Assembly: GCF_010686685.1 (NCBI RefSeq)
Contig: NZ_JAAGWD010000006.1
Location: 309,924-373,923 of the forward strand
Source: Pontibacter burrus
Lineage (GTDB): Bacteria; Bacteroidota; Bacteroidia; Cytophagales; Hymenobacteraceae
Direction: 5' to 3'
Length of the DNA: 64,000 nt
Of this stretch, positions 37,139 to 45,335 are shown in pieces. The position numbers were made by a program, and so were the translations under genes. The notes beneath the pieces are model-generated. The model was not told the origin of the DNA. It saw nothing but the letters and a program-made list of their open reading frames with translations, and searched no databases. The stretch's first letter is position 1. Each line of letters starts with the position of its first letter.

Positions 37139-38440
37139 CTATACAGAGAACAGCATACCTGCTACAGTAGCCGACATCATACATGCAATAGAAGCACCTA
37201 AAAGGGCACGTAAACCTAACTTAGAGATATTACCTTGCTGGCTTGGGGCCATACCACCAATACCACCTACCTGAATGGCAATGGAGCTGAAGTTAGAGAA
37301 TCCGCACAGGGCATATGTTGCCATAATAATAGATTTTGTAGTAAGCGTTCCTTCGTTTTTCATATTGGCCAAGTCCAGATAAGCCACAAACTCGTTGATG
37401 GCTGTTTTCTGCCCCAGCAAGCTACCAACCTGCAGCGTATCCACCCACGGAACCCCCATTATGAAGGCGAATATCCTGAAGATCTGGCCCAGAATATACT
37501 GCATCGAGAAACCATCGAAATGGCCGCTGGTACTAGCAACAACAAGCTCGTTCAGCCCTGTAACAGCACCAAATTTCATCAGCACATAGTTCAGCAAACC
37601 GATTACGGCAATAAAGGCAAGCAACATACCACCAACGTTGGCAGCTAGTTTCAAACCATCGGCAGCACCTCGTGATACGGCATCAATAATGTTAACGCCA
37701 ATTTGCTCAGGGTTTACTTCAAGCTTGGTGTTGATTTTATCTTCTTCAGTTTCCGGAACAAGCATTTTAGCCAGTACAATACCTGCCGGCGCGTTCATGA
37801 TGGAAGCAGTAAGCAGGTGAGCGGCAAAAACTGCCTGTTGAGCAGGGTCGCTTCCACCCAAAAAGGAAACATATGCAGCCAATACGCCACCCGCAAGCGT
37901 AGCCATACCACCAGTCATCAAACACATCAGCTCAGAGCGCGTCATGTGCGGTATGAACGGACGAACAAGGAGTGGTGCTTCGGTCTGCCCCATAAAGATG
38001 TTACCTGCAGCAGAAAGGCTTTCAGCTCCTGACAGGCGCATGCCCTTCGACATTACCCAGGCAATACCATAAACGATCTTCTGCAGCACGCCCATATAAT
38101 ATAAACCAGACGATACAGCCGAGAAGAAAATAATGGTAGGTAGTACGTTAAAGGCAAAAATAAACCCGATACCTGCGTTTTGAGCCGGGTCGGCAAGGTT
38201 GCCAAACAGGAATCTGGCACCCTCGTTAGAGAAGCTGAGCAGCTTTACAAAGGCCCGGCTAACAAAGGCGAAGCCATCTGCTACCAGTGGTACTTTGGTT
38301 ACAAGAATTCCGAACAGTAACTGGAGAAATACACCGTAAATAACAATTTTCCAGTTTATGGATTTCCTGCTGGTTGAGAACAGGTAACCAATTGATAACA
38401 GAACTACGAGGCCTATTATCCCTCTAAAAATATCGAACAT
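37139..38440 (-). CDS. nupC: Concentrative nucleoside transporter (NupC/CNT)
   Basis: The 433-residue protein has about ten membrane segments. CNT signatures are QTEAPLLVRPF and MTGGMATLAGGVLAAYV in the first half and EFVAYLDLANMK, YALCGFSNFSSIAIQVGG in the second; these line the nucleoside and Na+/H+ sites. It takes up nucleosides across the inner membrane. Confidence 0.93.
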   Translation of the reverse strand: MFDIFRGIIGLVVLLSIGYLFSTSRKSINWKIVIYGVFLQLLFGILVTKVPLVADGFAFVSRAFVKLLSFSNEGARFLFGNLADPAQNAGIGFIFAFNVLPTIIFFSAVSSGLYYMGVLQKIVYGIAWVMSKGMRLSGAESLSAAGNIFMGQTEAPLLVRPFIPHMTRSELMCLMTGGMATLAGGVLAAYVSFLGGSDPAQQAVFAAHLLTASIMNAPAGIVLAKMLVPETEEDKINTKLEVNPEQIGVNIIDAVSRGAADGLKLAANVGGMLLAFIAVIGLLNYVLMKFGAVTGLNELVVASTSGHFDGFSMQYILGQIFRIFAFIMGVPWVDTLQVGSLLGQKTAINEFVAYLDLANMKNEGTLTTKSIIMATYALCGFSNFSSIAIQVGGIGGMAPSQQGNISKLGLRALLGASIACMMSATVAGMLFSV

Positions 38441-38459
38441 AGAATGGCTAAAAATTTGC

Positions 38460-38467
38460 CAAAAGTA
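38460..38467 (-). promoter_or_regulatory. -7 element for nupC
   Basis: TACTTTTG on the minus strand matches TAnnTTTG and gives a start near 38456, only about 16 bases before the ATG. No -33 seen. Confidence 0.45.
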
Positions 38468-38482
38468 AGGCTAATAAGTTAT

Positions 38483-38518
38483 AAAAAAAAGTCCTGCACC
38501 AACAGGCACAGGACTTTT
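38483..38518 (-). terminator. Terminator of the etf operon
   Basis: AAAAGTCCTG (38487-38496) pairs with CAGGACTTTT (38509-38518); on the minus strand eight T end the stem. It lies 20 bases after the bifunctional nuclease stop. Confidence 0.85.
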
Positions 38519-38538
38519 AGCTTATCTTTTAAATATAC

Positions 38539-39141
38539 TTAATTGCGTTTATTCAACTCGTCACGAATTTTGGCTGCTTTCTCATAGTCCTCTTTCTCAA
38601 GGGCTTCGTTCAGCATTTTGTTCAGTTCATCAACCGAGGTCTGGTGAAGTGACTCTTTCGTTGTGCTGCCGGAGCCGGAAGTTTTAACAGTAGCCGAATC
38701 TTCTGCAGTCTCTTCCTCCTCTTCTTCCAGATCACTTAAAATAATGCCTGCTTCTGATAGTACGCTCTCCACGGTATAGATTGGGACGCCAAAACGTAAC
38801 CCAATAGCGATGGCATCTGACGGACGTGCATCCAGTTCAAATTCCTTATCGCCATCGGTGCACATAATCTTGGAGTAGAAAACACCTTCTTTCAGATCGG
38901 ATATCAAAACTTCGGTAATGCTTACATTTACCTGCTCAGCAAACGACTTAAATAGGTCGTGTGTAAGCGGTCGGTTTGGATTTATCTTCTCGATCTGGAT
39001 CGCGATTGATTGTGCCTCAAACATACCGATAATGATCGGCAGCCTTCTGTTACCATCTCTCTCACCTAGCACAAGTGCAAACGATCCCGTCTGCGACTGG
39101 CTGGAAGAGAGCCCGAGTATCTCTAATTGAATTTTTTTCAC
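38539..39141 (-). CDS. Bifunctional nuclease domain protein with UVR tail
   Basis: The 200-residue protein has a DUF151/bifunctional nuclease domain (residues 1-135; RRLPIIIGMFEAQSIAIQIE, LDARPSDAIAIGLRFG), an acidic Ser/Thr linker, and a C-terminal UVR motif (LNEALEKEDYEKAAKIRDEL) as in UvrB/UvrC partners. Nuclease activity is reported for plant and bacterial relatives, but the role is unclear. It starts 17 bases after etfA, so it is in the etf operon. Confidence 0.88.
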   Translation of the reverse strand: MKKIQLEILGLSSSQSQTGSFALVLGERDGNRRLPIIIGMFEAQSIAIQIEKINPNRPLTHDLFKSFAEQVNVSITEVLISDLKEGVFYSKIMCTDGDKEFELDARPSDAIAIGLRFGVPIYTVESVLSEAGIILSDLEEEEEETAEDSATVKTSGSGSTTKESLHQTSVDELNKMLNEALEKEDYEKAAKIRDELNKRN

Positions 39142-39158
39142 AATTAAGCCTTCTTAGT

Positions 39159-40139
39159 CTATTTGTCCAGGGCTTTGGCAGCCTCTATTAATTTAGGAAC
39201 TACGTCAAAAGCATCGCCAACGATGCCATAATCTGCAGCTTTGAAGAATGGAGCTTCAGGATCCTTGTTAATAACGACAATAACTTTAGAAGAGTTAACA
39301 CCGGCTAAATGCTGGATAGCACCCGAAATACCAATAGCAATGTACAGGTTAGGGCTCACTGCAATACCTGTCTGGCCAACGTGCTCATGATGCGGTCTCC
39401 AGTCAAGGTCAGCAACTGGCTTAGAGCAGGCTGTGGCAGCACCAAGTGCTTTTGCCAGATCCTCTACTAAATGCCAGTTCTCTGGTCCTTTCAGACCACG
39501 ACCACCTGATACTACGATTTCAGCTTCAGTCAGTAATACACCGCCGCTGGTATCCTGCATAATGGTTTCTTTCGGAGCAGCTACAAATTCAGCGTCGGTC
39601 AGGTCAGCAGAAAATTTCTCTACAGTTGCTGCGCCGCTGCCAGCGTTTGCTATTTCCAGAGCATTCTTCTTAACTGCGATAATCTTTACATCAGAAGTAA
39701 GGGCTACATCAGCAAATGCTTTACCTGAGAATACGCTGCGTGTAACTATAAACTGACCGCCATCTGTTTTAGGCAGTGTAGTTACGTTAGTTGCCAGCGA
39801 GCCATTTAAGCGCACAGCCAGTTTAGAACCTACTGCAGCACCAATGTTAGAGTTAGAGAACACCAGTACTTTCGCGTTTTCCTGCTGGGCAGCTTTTGCT
39901 ATTACTTTTACATAAGCATCGGCCACAAACTGGTTCAGGCGGCTGTCAGCATCATATAAAACTTTGCTGATTCCTTGCTCACCAAGTTTAGCAAGCGCAT
40001 CTTCGTGCACCTCGCCGATGGCTACTGCGGTAGCTGTTGTACCAAGCTGTTGTGCAACTTGGTAGCCGTAAGTGGCTGCTTCTAACGACGACTTTTTGAT
40101 CTCGCCGTTAAATCCTTCTACAAATACTAATACAGACAT
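39159..40139 (-). CDS. etfA: Electron transfer flavoprotein alpha
   Basis: A 326-residue subunit. The FAD-binding C-terminal part has VVSGGRGLKG, GQTGIAVSPNLYIAIGISGAI and VINKDPEAPFFKAADYGIVGD. EtfAB carries electrons from acyl-CoA dehydrogenases to the quinone pool. Confidence 0.95.
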   Translation of the reverse strand: MSVLVFVEGFNGEIKKSSLEAATYGYQVAQQLGTTATAVAIGEVHEDALAKLGEQGISKVLYDADSRLNQFVADAYVKVIAKAAQQENAKVLVFSNSNIGAAVGSKLAVRLNGSLATNVTTLPKTDGGQFIVTRSVFSGKAFADVALTSDVKIIAVKKNALEIANAGSGAATVEKFSADLTDAEFVAAPKETIMQDTSGGVLLTEAEIVVSGGRGLKGPENWHLVEDLAKALGAATACSKPVADLDWRPHHEHVGQTGIAVSPNLYIAIGISGAIQHLAGVNSSKVIVVINKDPEAPFFKAADYGIVGDAFDVVPKLIEAAKALDK

Positions 40140-40141
40140 AG

Positions 40142-40882
40142 TTATAGTACTTTAGCTTCGTTTCTTAATAATGAGATTAATTCACCGGCATTTTCTGCGT
40201 CGATCATTTTCACGCCGCTTTTTTTCTCCGGCTTGCTGTAGCTCACGTAATCAGCTTTAGCTTCGCCAGCTACTGGTTCTACAACCTGCAAAGGTTTTGT
40301 ACGGGCTGTCATGATACCGCGCATGTTCGGGATGCGTGGCTCCGACATTGGCTGCTGCGCGCTGGCTACAAATGGCAGTTTTACTTCTACCACTTCTTTA
40401 CCACCCTCTATCTCGCGCTCTAAACGGGCCGTCGAATCATCAACTAAGTCCAGTTTAAAAGCTGGCGTGATTGATGGAATGCCCAGCATCTCGCCTACCA
40501 TGTTATGTACCTGGAAGCCATTGTAGTCAATAGACTCTTTGCCCATCAGGATGATATCGTAGTTGTTCTGCTTTGCTATAGCAGCAATCTGCTGTGCTAC
40601 AAAGTAGGCATCTTTCGGATGTGCATTTACACGGATCGCATCGTCGGCGCCGATTGCTAGTGCTTTACGGATATTTGGTTCAGCATCTGCTTCCCCTACG
40701 TTCAGAACTGTAACCGTTCCACCTTTAGCTTCTTTCAATTCAATGGCGCGAGTAAGTGCGTATTCATCCCAAGGGTTGATCACGAACTGTACACCGTTCT
40801 TGTCGAACGACTTGTTATCGCCGGAAAAATTGATCTTGGAAGTAGTATCCGGAACGTTACTGATGCAAACTAATATTTTCAT
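40142..40882 (-). CDS. etfB: Electron transfer flavoprotein beta
   Basis: The 246-residue partner of etfA with MKILVCISNVPDTT, VINPWDEYALTRAIELKE and ILMGKESIDYNG. It ends two bases before etfA starts, so the subunits are coupled. It is divergent from the TPR gene. Confidence 0.95.
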   Translation of the reverse strand: MKILVCISNVPDTTSKINFSGDNKSFDKNGVQFVINPWDEYALTRAIELKEAKGGTVTVLNVGEADAEPNIRKALAIGADDAIRVNAHPKDAYFVAQQIAAIAKQNNYDIILMGKESIDYNGFQVHNMVGEMLGIPSITPAFKLDLVDDSTARLEREIEGGKEVVEVKLPFVASAQQPMSEPRIPNMRGIMTARTKPLQVVEPVAGEAKADYVSYSKPEKKSGVKMIDAENAGELISLLRNEAKVL

Positions 40883-40910
40883 ATGATAAAATAGTTAGCT
40901 TATTAAAAGT

Positions 40911-40918
40911 TAAATTTG
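40911..40918 (+). promoter_or_regulatory. -7 element for the TPR gene
   Basis: TAAATTTG matches TAnnTTTG; predicted start near 40922, leader about 29 bases. -33 not clear. Confidence 0.4.
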
Positions 40919-40950
40919 TCGCGAAGTTAGTAAAATATAGCCAAATCGAA

Positions 40951-41283
40951 ATGTCGCAAGATAGAATAACACAGCTTCATAAATTCCTTGAAGAAGACCC
41001 GAATGATCCTTTCACGATCTATGCCTTAGCTATGGAATATCGCCCCATAGATAAGGATAAAGCACTTGCTTACTACACGCAACTCCTGACCGAGCATGAG
41101 CGCTACGTGGGTACGTATTACCACGCCGCTAAGCTGTACGAAGAGTTGGGACAAAACGACGAAGCAGAACGCATCTATAAAAAAGGAATGCTGATCAGCA
41201 GGCAGGAAGGAAACCTGCACGCCTTCTCAGAATTGCAGCAAGCGTACAACAAGCTGATGGGCCTTGATTATGAAGATGACTAG
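40951..41283 (+). CDS. Small TPR protein
   Basis: A 110-residue cytoplasmic protein built almost wholly of TPR helices (DPFTIYALAMEYRPIDKDKALAYYTQLLTEHERY, then YYHAAKLYEELGQNDEAERIYKKGM). It should bind another protein; partner unknown. Seen in many Bacteroidota genomes at this size. Confidence 0.8.
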   Translation: MSQDRITQLHKFLEEDPNDPFTIYALAMEYRPIDKDKALAYYTQLLTEHERYVGTYYHAAKLYEELGQNDEAERIYKKGMLISRQEGNLHAFSELQQAYNKLMGLDYEDD

Positions 41284-41514
41284 ACTGCCGGCTGCATGAA
41301 CCAAAAATAGTATGCATGCAGCATATTTCCAAACTATACTTATATAACTTGTATAAGCTGGTTTTGTTACGTTTAAAGTCTAAGCTGCTGTCTGCCTTAC
41401 AAATTTTGAATCTGGCAGCGTTGGTTTTTGCTATTACTCGGAAACTATAGTGGGGATTCAGCTTTCCAGGGTATTAGCCGAAGAATGAGTTGACGAATAG
41501 GGTAACTATGAGGG

Positions 41515-42300
41515 ATTGCAGAGTACTTAAAGTTTCTCTTATGTCATTTCGATCAACGTAAGAAATCTATCGCGAACTATAGTTATTCCTTTGTCATGTC
41601 GAGCGAAGTCGAGACATCTTATAAGTTCTATAGTTGGAGAAGACCTCACAGTGTGCGCAGCTCCTGTGAGCGTCTAATGCTATAGTAACCTCTTATCCTG
41701 GGAGCTCTACTTCCCTATCGTTTCATCTCTTGCTTTGGTGCGCTCACGGCCGCGGGGGCCCGTCTTTGGGCATCGCGCTGCTGCCTTCTTGCTACCCTCG
41801 CTGCGCTCGTGTTGCCTGACGGCACCGCAACAAGTCAAAGGCGCTCAACCCAAAGACTGTGATCTTTCGATAGTCAAACTATAGTTTGTAAGCTGCTATA
41901 GTTGCATCGCCTTTCCGTGGTGGTAGCTCCGTGGGGCAGGCTGCACCTGCCTGTTCGTGGTCTGAAACTATAAAACTATAGTTCGAACTGTAGCAGTAGT
42001 TGAGGTCCCCTTTGAAGGGGGATGACCAACGGTAACTATAGCACTATAGCCCAACTATAGCTACAACCGAAATTCCCCTCTTGGGAGGGGTTGGGGTGGG
42101 TTAATTGCAAACTATCAAACTATAGCAGAACCTATTGCTATGGCAGCAATAGTCCCCTTAAGGACAAGTGAGAACGGGAGTTCGAAATTTGTGAGCATAG
42201 CTCACAGGGTGTTAAATTAGTAGCTATGAAATTATGCCCAAACTATAGCGATATCCCCAATCCTGAAAATCTTAAAATCCTGCAAATCCTGATTCAGACA
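41515..42300 (+). repeat. Modular intergenic repeat, copy C
   Basis: No gene is supported from 41284 to 42478. The blocks of copies A and B recur in order: two short hairpins (41541 TGTCATTTCGATCAACG type and 41593 TGTCATGTCGAGCG type), the GC-rich block 41733-41855, the TGCATCGCC block, two CCCCT-type hairpin blocks and the block with GTTCGAAATTTGTGAGCAT. At least ten AACTATAG or CTATAGTT copies stand at the joints, three of them perfect palindromes (41575, 41877, 41974). This copy is longer because one hairpin block is doubled. Confidence 0.85.
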
Positions 42301-42424
42301 ATTTCCTGTCCCTATAGAGCCAATTGAGTCAGGAGACTGGCGCCAGCGAACTTGTTTAGCAACTATAGAAACGGTCAGAATTCGGCAACTATAGCACAAT
42401 AGCCTAACCTATAGCAAGTAACAA

Positions 42425-42480
42425 AAACTATAAAACCAAAGGAGCAGCCTTTACAAGCCGCTCCTTTGGTTTTATAGTTT
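42425..42480 (-). terminator. Terminator with 21-bp perfect stem
   Basis: Positions 42425-42445 and 42460-42480 form a perfect 21-base stem whose outer end is AACTATA/TATAGTT. It overlaps the stop codon of the monooxygenase gene (42479-42481). Confidence 0.85.
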
Positions 42481-42775
42481 ATCCGCAAACGTGCTCCAGG
42501 AATCTTACTTTCGTACTGCCGGGCACCAACTTTAAGCCTTTCGGAATACCATGGTGCGAGTCTTTGTAGTGATTGGCAAACCAAACTTTGTAGCTGTCTT
42601 CGTCAGTCCAGTAAGTCATCAGCCAGATCTCATTTTCGTTTTCTTGGGGGTACATGACCTCCAGCTTCAGGAAACCTTTTTCATTATCAACCAGGTGTGG
42701 TCTGCTTTTAAAGGCTTCTCTCACTTCGGCAGCCATATCATTGGCGATGGTAAACGTACTAAGCGCAATAAACAT
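42479..42775 (-). CDS. ABM/Isd-type monooxygenase
   Basis: A 98-residue dimeric ferredoxin-like protein of the antibiotic-biosynthesis-monooxygenase superfamily. The line EIWLMTYWTDEDSYKVWFANHYKDSHHG resembles the Trp and His heme-contact region of IsdG-type heme-degrading enzymes. The usual catalytic Asn near residue 7 seems to be a Ser here, so activity is uncertain. It lies 29 bases after the bacteriophytochrome gene on the same strand, hence probably co-transcribed. Alternative: general ABM protein of unknown substrate. Confidence 0.75.
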   Translation of the reverse strand: MFIALSTFTIANDMAAEVREAFKSRPHLVDNEKGFLKLEVMYPQENENEIWLMTYWTDEDSYKVWFANHYKDSHHGIPKGLKLVPGSTKVRFLEHVCG

Positions 42776-42804
42776 AATGTTGTATTTCTAAATTAATCTT
42801 ACAA

Positions 42805-45042
42805 TTATTTGGCTACAGGCAGACTAACTATAAAAGTCGTGCCCTTATCCGGAGCGCTCGCAACGTTTATAGCTCCGCCTAATGCCTCAATCTGCATTTT
42901 GGTCAGGTACAGCCCAAGCCCTTTGGCCTCTTTATTTCGGTGAAAGGTTGCGTACATTGCAAAAAGCCGGCCACCGACTTTATCCAGGTTCATTCCCAAT
43001 CCATTATCCGATACCTGCAACCATATGGTGTCACGCTCCTGCCACGTGCTTACCTGCACAACAGGTGCGCGCTCCGGCGACCGGTATTTAAGCGCATTGG
43101 ATAACAGATTGTGCAGGATGCTTTCCATGTAAACCTTGGGAGCTGTAATGGTAGTTACTGCCAGATCGGTGGTAAATGTAGCATTCGTCTGCAGGATAAG
43201 TGGTTTCATTGTCTGCAGTTCTTTCTCAATAATTTCTTGCAGATCTATCTGTTGCCATTCTAACCCTAGCTCCGATTCGCTTTTCAATATCAGGTTAAGA
43301 TCATCTATAGTTGCAGCCATGTTCCGGATCATGGTTTGCATCATCTCTATAATATCTGTGCGGTGGGCTACTTCACCTTTTGTAGTGTAAAGGTTACAAA
43401 GCCCTTGCATGTTACTGAGCGGTGAGCGCAGGTTATGCGAAATTATATGCGCAAACTCCTCCAACCGTTTGTTTTTTGAACTCAGTGCGTTGGTGGTCTT
43501 TTTCAGTTCGTTATTAAGCCCGGTTAAAGCATCTGTCTGGTTCTTCAGTAAGACCGACACCATATCCTTTAAAAGGTGCTGCGTAATTTCTTCTTCGTTC
43601 ACAGACCAAGGCTGCGATTTACCTTTCACCAATTCGGTCCATTTATTAAAAGACTTGCGCGGATAAATGCGTACACTGTCAGTAACTACAGGTTTTTCGG
43701 GATTACCGGCCCAGATGCGGGATTCCTGTATCTCCGGTTTGAAGTACAAAATATAATCTCTCTTGAATTTAGAGATCTCTAGTACCAGCAAGCCGCTTGC
43801 CTGACTGATGTACGCAGCCGCAGCCGGGTAAAGAGCTGCCAACGCTCTGGTGCTGAATACCCTGCTCTGTACATTTTCTGTAATCCATTGCAACAGGTCC
43901 TGTAACTGCTCGTGTGTTGGCGTAATACCCTTGGTATACAGTTGGTTATCAAGGTAGAGGGCGGCACCGGTGGCTTCTGTAAGGTGCAATAGGTTCAGGT
44001 CTTCAGAGAAAAGGCCTTCGCTTATACTTCCGCTTTTAAGAACCTGTCGCAGCAGTTGTTCCTCCTGTTGTTTTTTGTGTTCCAGTAAACTAACATCGCG
44101 CATTTCCTGCTTCGAGATAAGCGCATTGGCATAGGCCTGCGCCACATTCCGGCAAAGTTGTCTTCGCCAGTAATTTATGAACACAGGAGTTTGGTGCTGA
44201 CACGCTATAATACCCCATAGTTTACCTTTCATCTGCACCGAAATAGAAAGTGTTGCCTGCACATCCATATTTCGCAGGTACTCCAGGTGAATCTCGGAAG
44301 GGTTACGCAACTCCGACTCGATGATGTTGGAAGGTTTACCTGTGGTTGGATTGATATAAGGCACAATGTTTACAGCGGTACCTGCAGCATTGGCAATCTG
44401 TCTGATCGGTTTAAGCGCCAGCAATGCACGTGCCTGGGCAGGAATATCAGTTGCCGGAAAGTGATGATACAGGTAAGAGTGAATGCCGGGCTTAACTTTT
44501 TCAGCAATTACTTCGCCGTTCCAGTTTTCATCAAAACGGTAGAGCATTACCCGGTCATAGTCGAGCAGGCGCTGCACAAAGTCTACTACTAACTGAGATT
44601 GTATTTCAGGAGAATCAGCCGCCTCAAGGTCGATCTGCAGTTTGGAATAGGTGCTGATCACTTCCAGGCGCTTTTCATCATTTGTGCCGTGTTCAAATGA
44701 CTCACACTCCAGTACCAGGCTCCCCTCAGACAGATGCAAAAAGGCAAAAAACTTACGTCCCTGCAGTTGCAGAATATGAGCATACTGAGAATTGTTGTTG
44801 CCAAGTAGTAACAGCAGCGAATCGTATTCATTGCCGGTAGTTATGCTTTCAAGGGTTTTACCGGTCAGTGCTTTAGCATCGGCATCCAGAAACTGGTGGA
44901 TGTTATCGCTTGCCTGCTCTACTTCGAGCGTGTGCCTGTTTAAGATGATTAAGAAACCGTGTGGTTGTATTCGGCCGATAATATGGATAGGCTCATTATC
45001 GCAATTAGAAAGATCAACGCTCAGGTTGGGATAGTTCTGCAT
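42805..45042 (-). CDS. bphP: Bacteriophytochrome histidine kinase
   Basis: A 745-residue red/far-red light sensor. The PAS domain has the biliverdin-binding Cys at C14 (CDNEPIHIIGRIQPHG). The GAF domain has FPATDIPAQARAL, a variant of the conserved PASDIP line with its Asp. The PHY domain has the PRKSF tongue (RIYPRKSFNKWTELVKGKS). The kinase has HIISHNLRSPLSNMQGL with the phosphorylated His, and DNGLGMN and GLGLYLTKM. No response regulator or bphO-type heme oxygenase is next to it. Confidence 0.95.
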   Translation of the reverse strand: MQNYPNLSVDLSNCDNEPIHIIGRIQPHGFLIILNRHTLEVEQASDNIHQFLDADAKALTGKTLESITTGNEYDSLLLLLGNNNSQYAHILQLQGRKFFAFLHLSEGSLVLECESFEHGTNDEKRLEVISTYSKLQIDLEAADSPEIQSQLVVDFVQRLLDYDRVMLYRFDENWNGEVIAEKVKPGIHSYLYHHFPATDIPAQARALLALKPIRQIANAAGTAVNIVPYINPTTGKPSNIIESELRNPSEIHLEYLRNMDVQATLSISVQMKGKLWGIIACQHQTPVFINYWRRQLCRNVAQAYANALISKQEMRDVSLLEHKKQQEEQLLRQVLKSGSISEGLFSEDLNLLHLTEATGAALYLDNQLYTKGITPTHEQLQDLLQWITENVQSRVFSTRALAALYPAAAAYISQASGLLVLEISKFKRDYILYFKPEIQESRIWAGNPEKPVVTDSVRIYPRKSFNKWTELVKGKSQPWSVNEEEITQHLLKDMVSVLLKNQTDALTGLNNELKKTTNALSSKNKRLEEFAHIISHNLRSPLSNMQGLCNLYTTKGEVAHRTDIIEMMQTMIRNMAATIDDLNLILKSESELGLEWQQIDLQEIIEKELQTMKPLILQTNATFTTDLAVTTITAPKVYMESILHNLLSNALKYRSPERAPVVQVSTWQERDTIWLQVSDNGLGMNLDKVGGRLFAMYATFHRNKEAKGLGLYLTKMQIEALGGAINVASAPDKGTTFIVSLPVAK

Positions 45043-45275
45043 ACTTAACTGATAGATTTACCGCAGCTACCGGCAATTAAAGAGATTTTAATGCGTAATT
45101 ACAGGCATGTACGGAACAGCAGCTACAACCCACCTTATAAAGTGATACCACAGCTTGAGGGCGCCAAGACCTTAGAAAAGCGTAATTTACTAATTCCCTA
45201 CGAAATTTTGTGGATTTTCTATAAAATATAGCCTAAAAGCCACAACCATTATAACTATAAGTTACTCATATAAAA
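45043..45275. other. Spacer between pyc end and bphP start
   Basis: About 230 bases without a gene. No exact TAnnTTTG for bphP was found. Related AACTATAA is present near 45252. Confidence 0.5.
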
Positions 45276-45313
45276 GCACATCCGGCCCAAACTATAGTTT
45301 GGGCCGGATGTGC
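45276..45313 (-). terminator. Terminator of pyc: 38-bp perfect palindrome
   Basis: The 38 bases read the same on both strands, GCACATCCGGCCCAA on the left, its complement on the right, and AACTATAGTT exactly at the centre (45290-45299). On the minus strand CTTTTATA follows the stem. It is 22 bases after the pyc stop. Confidence 0.85.
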
Positions 45314-45335
45314 AAAAATTAGAAAAATGTAAGCA

